This document shows positions 62,804-64,000 of a DNA stretch of 64,000 nucleotides, piece after piece. The DNA comes from Acidobacteriaceae bacterium. GTDB taxonomy: Bacteria > Acidobacteriota > Terriglobia > Terriglobales > Acidobacteriaceae. Where the stretch lies: assembly GCA_030049955.1 (NCBI GenBank), contig JASIJX010000177.1, forward strand, positions 1 through 64,000. Reading direction: 5' to 3'. Under the pieces are notes generated by a model that made no database searches, was not told where the DNA came from, and worked only from the letters and a program-made list of their open reading frames with translations. The translations under genes and the position numbers were made by a program. The stretch's first letter is position 1. Each line of letters begins with the position of its first letter.

Positions 62804-64000
62804 TCACGGGTATAGCTTGGCGAGGACGATGTCGGGCTGAGGCTCCTCGGCGGCGACCATCATTTTCTGGAGCTGTTCGCGCATCTGATCGGAGATATCG
62901 CGGTACTCCTTGCGTCCAGCCAGGTTCACCACCTCATGCGGATCGTTGCGCTGATCATAGAGCTGATACTCGTGATAGTTGTCGCTGGCAGGTTTGTCTT
63001 TCATGCCGGTGGGATCGGCGATGCAGTAGGTCCAGTCGCGAGTGCGCACAGCGCGGCCGGTCATGGATTCGCTGATCTGGATGAACTCGGCATTCGGCCA
63101 GTTGGCGCGGGCCTGCGCGTCGTGCACAAGAGGTAGAAAGCTCCGTCCCTGCATCGAGGAGGGAATCGCGACCCCGGCGGCGTCGAGCAGCGTGGGCGCG
63201 ATTTCCACGATGCCGACGACTCCCTGGATCTGGCGTGCGGAGTCGAAGCCCGGGCCGTCGATGAGCAGCGGCACGCGCAGCGAGCTGTTATGCGTGCTGC
63301 GCTTGCCCTCCTGGTTGCGCGTCAGGAAGTGGCAACCGTGATCGCTCATGAACACAAAGATGGTGTTATCGGCGAGACCTTCCTCTTCGAGAATCTTGCG
63401 CACCCTGCCGACGGACGCGTCGATGGCTTCGCAGCAACCGTAGTAATCCGGCAATTGCTTGTGCCAGTTGCCGGGAAAGATGCGCAGGTCCGCCGGCACG
63501 AAGGCATCGATGAAGCGCTCGGCGGAGCCGTTAGGGCCGACCACACGGTGCAGGTCATTCTGCTCGTGCGGCTCAAGCTGTGAGATCATGAGCAGGAATG
63601 GCTTGTCCTGTTTCTGCCGCAGGAATTTCTCGGCGCGATCCGTAAGGAAGTCGACGCGATACTCGTCCTTGTAGGTGATGGGATTTCCATCGCGGTCCCA
63701 AATGGTTCCCTCATAGGGATGGGTGGTCCACTCGAGCTCGTTTGATGCTTCCCAGAAATCGAGAAAGCCGCCGCGATGTTCGGGCGCAACGGCTCCGTGC
63801 GTACCGCCGGGCAAAGCCGTACCGGGAGCAAGGTGCCATTTACCGATGTAATTGGCCGTGTAGCCAGCCTTACGCAGCTCCGTCGCCAGCGTGGGCAAGT
63901 CTTCGCGTAGCCCTAGGCCGTTGTGCCACACCCCGGTTCCGGTGGCGTAACGGCCGGTGACCAGGACCGAGCGCGATGGAGCGCAGACCGGCTGATTGGT
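62804..64000 (-). CDS. Sulfatase, 5' end outside the window
   Basis: At least 398 residues of a sulfatase; the frame stays open to the window edge, so the N-terminus is missing. At the edge it reads QPVCAPSRSVLVTGRYATG, the sulfatase signature with the formylglycine-forming Cys (codon 63985-63983). IGKWHLAPG, MSDHGCHF (metal-binding Asp and His) and the C-terminal QLYDQRNDPHEVVNLA are typical. The substrate is not predictable. It lies upstream of the third TonB receptor on the same strand and may belong to its glycan-use set. It is distinct from the Tat-exported sulfatase at 33638. Confidence 0.9.
   Translation of the reverse strand, partial: TNQPVCAPSRSVLVTGRYATGTGVWHNGLGLREDLPTLATELRKAGYTANYIGKWHLAPGTALPGGTHGAVAPEHRGGFLDFWEASNELEWTTHPYEGTIWDRDGNPITYKDEYRVDFLTDRAEKFLRQKQDKPFLLMISQLEPHEQNDLHRVVGPNGSAERFIDAFVPADLRIFPGNWHKQLPDYYGCCEAIDASVGRVRKILEEEGLADNTIFVFMSDHGCHFLTRNQEGKRSTHNSSLRVPLLIDGPGFDSARQIQGVVGIVEIAPTLLDAAGVAIPSSMQGRSFLPLVHDAQARANWPNAEFIQISESMTGRAVRTRDWTYCIADPTGMKDKPASDNYHEYQLYDQRNDPHEVVNLAGRKEYRDISDQMREQLQKMMVAAEEPQPDIVLAKLYP

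Overview
The window looks like a chromosome segment of a soil-type Acidobacteriota, probably class Terriglobia. This is inferred from three very long TonB-dependent receptors of the Oar type with an N-terminal carboxypeptidase-regulatory-like domain, many secreted glycoside hydrolases and sulfatases, several Tat-exported proteins, and fairly GC-rich coding DNA. No rRNA, tRNA or CRISPR array was seen.

Layout. (1) 361-1938: a small Tat-exported cysteine-rich peptide followed by a membrane-anchored protein with two thioredoxin-like domains. (2) 1928-3879: a phage-terminase-like scrap, an endonuclease/exonuclease/phosphatase-family protein and a MarR regulator. (3) 4489-29401: a large carbon-phosphorus lyase (phosphonate) island in three blocks. 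TonB receptor-phnM-pyrE runs forward. Hexapeptide transferase-phosphohexomutase-2H phosphoesterase (DUF1045)-two ABC exporter half-transporters runs in reverse. phnG-H-I-J-K-L-D-D-C-E-E-M-ABC exporter runs forward, tightly packed. The reverse and second forward blocks diverge from 16676-16946, which holds two inverted 12-bp copies of one operator-like sequence. phnF, phnN, phnO and phnP are absent. The PhnJ homologue has lost three of the four cysteines of the radical-SAM motif, including the proposed thiyl-radical cysteine, although the frame is intact. (4) 29402-31300: an insertion-sequence graveyard with IS256-like and IS3-like remnants, a truncated sugar porter and a decayed copy of a reductase domain. 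(5) 31361-41063, all reverse: LysR regulator, MFS transporter, xylose-isomerase-like TIM barrel, a three-domain oxygenase (MocD-like desaturase fold, Rieske domain, NqrF-type reductase), an arylsulfatase and a broken GH36-type alpha-galactosidase. It looks like a locus for breakdown of a modified sugar or cyclitol. (6) 41064-46797: IS66 remnants on both sides of a second TonB receptor. (7) 46798-64000: a carbohydrate-oriented region with a CehA/McbA-type PHP protein, an NHL-repeat protein, GH27, a Tat-exported nitrilase-family protein, a Tat-exported GH3 with a CBM6 insert, a cysteine-rich clan GH-A-like hydrolase, a third TonB receptor and a sulfatase cut by the window edge.

How the parts may work together (inference). 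In the phosphonate island the TonB receptor could bring substrate across the outer membrane, the PhnD lipoproteins with PhnC/PhnE import it, PhnG-H-I-L and PhnM prime it, and PhnJ/PhnK act on the C-P bond. The 2H phosphoesterase, phosphomutase and PyrE could handle the ribose phosphate products in place of PhnP and PhnN. The altered PhnJ makes the chemistry uncertain and is the most notable single observation. The self-contained MocD-Rieske-NqrF oxygenase is the second.
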